Assembly: GCA_035578905.1 (NCBI GenBank)
Contig: JAQJVL010000682.1
Span: forward strand, 372,001-436,000
Reading direction: 5' to 3'
DNA length: 64,000 nt
DNA from: Stictocephala bisonia
Taxonomy: Eukaryota; Arthropoda; Insecta; Hemiptera; Membracidae
Shown here one piece after another: positions 46,181 to 64,000 of this stretch. The notes under the pieces are model-generated. The model did no database searches and was not told the origin of the DNA. It saw only the letters and a program-made list of their open reading frames with translations. Numbering within the stretch: the stretch's first letter is position 1; every line of letters begins with the position of its first letter. Both the position numbers and the translations under genes were made by a program.

Positions 46181-46940
46181 TAACAAAATAGTACAGAAAC
46201 ATAGTTTTAATTTCTGTGTGTTATAATTTAATACACTATGCTGTTAAATTGTGAAAAAAAACTAAGCGTACAATTTCCAAATGTATGTTATAATATTTGC
46301 AGATTAGATTATTTTCTTGAATGCATATTAAAAGAGTTGTTATCTTAATGGTAAGCTCCTTAAGGAATCTGATATTTTTGAGCTCTCATATCTATGCTAT
46401 TAATACAAATATCAAAAAACTGATAAAAATAAAAAAACATTTGAATTACTATTTCTATATAAAACAATCATAAAATATAGGATGTTCTATAAGAAAAATC
46501 AAAGTTTACCACCATACTGGATAATGGCGGCCGTTTTTCAACATTTAAAATATGTAAAAATTGTCTAAAAAACATAAGGTTCTCCATTTAAAGTTTGTTA
46601 TCAGACTTATAGTTTCCAAGATTACAATGGTGGCCCAATTTAAAAAGACACCCAGTATAGTATAACAAGCTAATTCACACCCCAACACTTACACCATGAA
46701 CAGATTTCTACGAGGAATCCTCCATACCATCAGTGCTTCACACAGATCCCACTGTTTGTTAAGGTAGGGGCTATGAAACAGGATCTGTAGAGTACAATAA
46801 ACATACAGAGTATTACAAGCCAATTTTGACAAGAGAGAAATACTCAATTAACGCACGTGTTCAGAACATATCACCCAAAGAAGATGATCACTCAGTCCCT
46901 GATGAAAACTATAAAGCCTAACAACAAGCTGTTAACTTTG

Positions 46941-47167
46941 AATTTATTTATTTATTCATAAAACGCCGATCGTCAAGATATGGGCGAATATGGATTTCGA
47001 ATGAGTGTAGATGAGCGAATGTAGTCATTGTTACAAACTAAGGCCGACTATTCCTTAGAAAGTGTCATTAATTAATAGCCCAATGACAAACGAACAGCCG
47101 GTGGTTATCAGCTGATCCTTCTCAAAATGTGTTTTGACTGATTGGGATCGAACTGACAACCTTTAGC
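46941..47167 (-). repeat. tRNA-derived SINE, family S2, copy lacking the A box
   Basis: Tail at 46,941-46,960, body to GGGATCGAACTGACAACC (the B-box region on the minus strand near 47,140-47,160), then homology stops at CCTTTAGC. The first part of the tRNA-like head is missing. Confidence 0.75.
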
Positions 47168-47785
47168 TTTTTTAATTTTTGTCTGTACACTTAAAGGTCA
47201 TAGATTGAATCTGCAAAGAAATTTCTTGTTTATACAGAGGGCAAAAGAAATGAGGCAAAACTAAACTAAATTTAGTTTAAGTTAAAAAAATCTCTTGGAC
47301 AAACTATATAATTGATCATAATAACCTACCAAAACTTAGGCAGATGGACTAATGAACAAAATAGATAGTCTCCTCACGATTTATCCACAGTTTAAGTTGA
47401 GAAGTAATGGTTTTAGCAGAACATGGACTTAACAGTGAACACCAGCAGACCATATTTTACTTAAGAGCTCCTCCTTTCATCAATCTTGGAACGAAATAGA
47501 CCTATACATACATGGTATAGCTGAATTCTACTTCTTCCCCGAGTGGGCAGTGTAATCACAAAGGAACATGACTACATGAACATCTTGTCTTTGATAAAAC
47601 TAACACAATATTTACTAAGGCAGAGAATTATGCAATAGGTCAAATAAATGAGCAATAAGCTTTTTTTGTTTGTTTTAATACATAATGACTTACAGTTATT
47701 AACTATTATTCTAGGTTATTATACTAATTATTAATATGTTGCGTAGTAAACAATTGGGTTAAAGGGTAATTCTGTCCTATTTCAG

Positions 47786-62089
<14,304 letters not shown>

Positions 62090-62236
62090 TAAAGATGTTG
62101 AAAATAAAGTTTCTATTTACTATATAAATCGTAAAATTTTACAAAATAATAAAATTGCAATAACTAAGGTCTCAAATTTAAGATTAAAGATCCAATTGTA
62201 AAATGTCACTTTGGCCTTAACCCTTTCAATCCCAAT

Positions 62237-62343
62237 GTCCGCTTTTCCGGACGTTCAATGTATATGCAAAGAAGCCCGACGTCCGGGAAACCAGACGTTG
62301 GTCGTATCTGCAAAGAAGCCCAACGTCCGGTTAACCGGACGTT
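62237..62343. promoter_or_regulatory. Phased palindrome array at the piggyBac left end
   Basis: GTCCGCTTTTCCGGAC (62,237), GTCCGGGAAACCAGAC (62,281) and GTCCGGTTAACCGGAC (62,325) start exactly 44 bp apart. The third extends to a perfect 22-bp palindrome (62,322-62,343). Spacers repeat as TATRTGCAAAGAAGCCC-like or ATCTGCAAAGAAGCCC. The first lies 16 bp inside the TTAA. Confidence 0.7.
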
Positions 62344-62660
62344 TTGGTATTTAATTTAAAAAAATCAATTTTCGTCAAAATCGATTATATTTTTATGTTA
62401 ATATAATTAGTAAGACCTATTTTATTCATATATGGAAGTTTAAATGTCTTTGGATTTGAAACAACGAACTAAAATAAATGATTTAGTGGGTGTTGACTTA
62501 TTTCGTCGTCCGTCAGCTGTGTCAGTCAGTGCAGTTGCAGTATACCAAGCTTGTCGCAGTTGGTTGTTTACATCACAGTTCGTTTGTTTTTATTGTCGTT
62601 TGTATTGTGTTTATTTACTTTACTTCAGCGAATGTATTATTGTGTTCATATCAGTGATTA

Positions 62661-63981
62661 ATGAAACGTTCACGATCACCGTTAAGTGAAAATACAATTG
62701 CCAAAGTTGTTGAAGAGTCAAGTGAAAGTAATGTTTCTTCCGATGATTCATTTGAAGAAAGCAGTTCGTTTGTGGATGATTCTGATGCTGACTCTCATTA
62801 TGATCCACAAGGCAATATTCCTGGACCTTCAGGTATGTCTAGTAGTAGATATACTTTGGGTGTATCTCGTCCTAGCATTAGCAGTAGTGATACAGATGAT
62901 GCAGATGCATCTATCACTAATGTGTCTACTCCTAGGCCTAGAGGGAGGCCTAGAACAACACATGTAAATAGGCCTAGGCCTAATGAATCAGATGATGATA
63001 ATGATGAATGGGAAGAGGTCAATGAAGACAATGATCCAGGCAATTTCCATCCATTTTCATTTCAAGAGGTGCCTGGTGTGAAACATTGTCCCCCACGTAA
63101 TTCAGCTGTAATTTGTTATTTCAAATTATTTTTCACACAATATTTACTTGAAATGATAGTAAAATTTACTAACATGTATGCAGAAAGATCAGTAACTGCA
63201 CATAATTTAGGTAGGCCCTGTAATAAGGCTATAAGTTGGAAAAAAGGTAACGATTGAGGAAATTCAAGCTTTCATAACGGTTTTGATCAACATGGGAATA
63301 AATAAAAAGCCAACAATTGCTAGTTATTGGTGGACCAATCCCAACCAGATTTCTCCTTACTTTGCTAAAATGTTTGCAAGAAACCGCTTTCAGGAAATTT
63401 TAAGATATATTCATATTGTCGGCACTGTAAACCTACCAAAACCTAGAGAACCTAATTACGACCCGTGTGCTAGGGTCAAGCCTCTAATTGAACATGCAAA
63501 TAGAGTTTCTAGACATTTATACAATCCTGGTCAGTATTTATCCATAGATGAGAGTATGGTTCCTACTAAAGCCCACAACCCACTCATGCAATATATGCCA
63601 AACAAGCATCACAGGTTTGGTATAAAACTGTGGATGCTATGTGATGCTGTAACACACTACTGCCTGGCATTTTTTGTTTATCGAGGTGCAAAGGGTCCTG
63701 AAGCTCAAGAAGTAAAAGAAAATGGTCTTGGTTACATGGTTGTTATCAAATTACTAGAATTTGGAGGGTACTTGCAAAAAGGTCATCATATATTTGTAGA
63801 TAATTTTTTCACCTCGTTGAAACTGGCAAAGAAATTGTATGACAATTTAACATTTATCACTGGAACCATGCGCAAGAACAGAAAAAAAGGCATTCCAGCT
63901 GCTTTGATAAAGGAGCCTTATACTGTAGGCGAGAAAAAATACAGAAGGAAAGGTAACATGGTAATGTTAGGCTATAGGTAA
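62661..63981 (+). pseudogene. piggyBac transposase, one frameshift and a stop
   Basis: ATG at 62,661 (MKRSRSPLSENTIAKVV), then an acidic, serine-rich N-terminus of about 130 residues and the domain start (NSAVICYFKLFFTQYLLEMI). The frame shifts by one base at a six-A run (63,240-63,245) and continues as VTIEEIQAFITVLINMGINK. The first catalytic aspartate is in SIDESMVPTKAHNP (GAT at 63,547-63,549), followed by QYMPNKHHRFGIKLW; the second is in FVDNFFTSLKLAKKL (GAT at 63,799-63,801). A TAA at 63,979-63,981 interrupts, but the same frame continues RATHKN to the window edge. Two lesions only, so this is a young copy, or the shift is an assembly error. It would catalyse TTAA-specific cut-and-paste. 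Confidence 0.88.
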
Positions 63982-64000
63982 AGAGCAACTCACAAAAACC

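Larger units (their letters stand above)
44584..46655. mobile_element. Fold-back type element with about 450-bp inverted arms
   Basis: The left arm (44,584-45,030) and right arm (about 46,190-46,655) are diverged inverted copies beginning CAGAGTGTCTTTTTAAATGG and CTGGGTGTCTTTTTAAATTG, with TA on both sides (44,582-44,583; 46,656-46,657). Matches continue far inward, for example TATTTTATGATTG and TTATAACACACAGAAATTAA. The middle carries a copy of repeat R (45170-45560) and a small hairpin MITE (46036-46180). No transposase. The TA duplication suggests Tc1/mariner machinery. Confidence 0.8.
62217..64000 (+). mobile_element. piggyBac transposon, left end and most of the gene (runs off the window)
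   Basis: TTAA at 62,217-62,220 followed by CCCTTTCAATCCCAATGTCC, three phased palindromes (62237-62343), about 300 bp of leader, then a transposase frame from 62,661. It sits in the DDX41 intron after exon 61984-62065, in the same orientation as the gene. The right end is outside the window. Confidence 0.9.

Noticed and set aside
62686..63043. Additional frames of 81-93 codons over the piggyBac transposase N-terminus
   Set aside because: Low-complexity acidic coding sequence keeps other frames open; the real frame starts at 62,661.

Overview
The window is animal nuclear DNA, most likely from an arthropod and probably an insect (hemipteran-like by repeat flavour, which is only an impression). 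The base composition is AT-rich by eye, the introns are long with GT...AG borders, and the host genes are conserved animal genes. Most of the length is transposable-element debris: tRNA-derived SINEs, LINE (non-LTR retrotransposon) 3' fragments, Helitron, piggyBac, Tc1, mariner, pogo-like and fold-back elements, many of them nested.

Three host loci can be supported. (1) 6,702-18,143, plus strand: a complete seven-exon gene for a secreted astacin-family zinc metalloprotease (307 residues, every splice phase consistent). Its introns carry SINEs, a LINE fragment, a 454-bp MITE and a mariner relic. (2) 26,496-27,044, minus strand: an uninterrupted ORF for the catalytic N-alpha-acetyltransferase NAA10/ARD1. 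It lies 67 bases downstream of the stop codon of another, unrecognised minus-strand terminal exon (27,112-27,245). (3) 47,786 to the right edge, plus strand: seven exons of the DEAD-box helicase DDX41 (abstrakt). The first exon is not securely found, the exon(s) holding the Q motif are absent and probably lie in the 100-N assembly gap (54,358-54,457), and the 3' exons lie beyond the window.

By region: 1-6,540 holds SINEs, one perfect hairpin and otherwise nothing recognised. 6.5-18.5 kb is the astacin gene. 20.0-23.1 kb is a decayed Helitron on the minus strand split by a LINE with an exact 10-bp target duplication. 23.3-25.5 kb has a SINE split by a LINE, and another LINE tail. 26.4-27.3 kb is the NAA10 locus. 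28-35 kb holds Helitron-like non-autonomous copies, SINEs, a piggyBac-like MITE and LINE remnants. 36.5-37.2 kb is a long, nearly identical inverted repeat. 39-46.7 kb holds LINE remnants, a piggyBac-like MITE, a small MITE and a 2.07-kb fold-back element. From 47.8 kb the DDX41 gene runs through introns carrying a second piggyBac-like MITE, a Tc1-like element inside a LINE, a pogo-like element, an internally deleted mariner and, at the right edge, a nearly full-length piggyBac element.

The most interesting structure is shared by the piggyBac-type elements. Just inside the TTAA-flanked ends lie 16-22-bp palindromes, repeated at 43-44-bp intervals with the outermost one starting about 16-17 bp from the TTAA. 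The half-site differs between element families (GTCCG/CGGAC in two, TGTATC/GATACA in a third). They look like phased binding sites for each family's transposase. The near-perfect 303/278-bp inverted repeat at 36.5 kb, with a hammerhead-like core in its indel, is the second most interesting.
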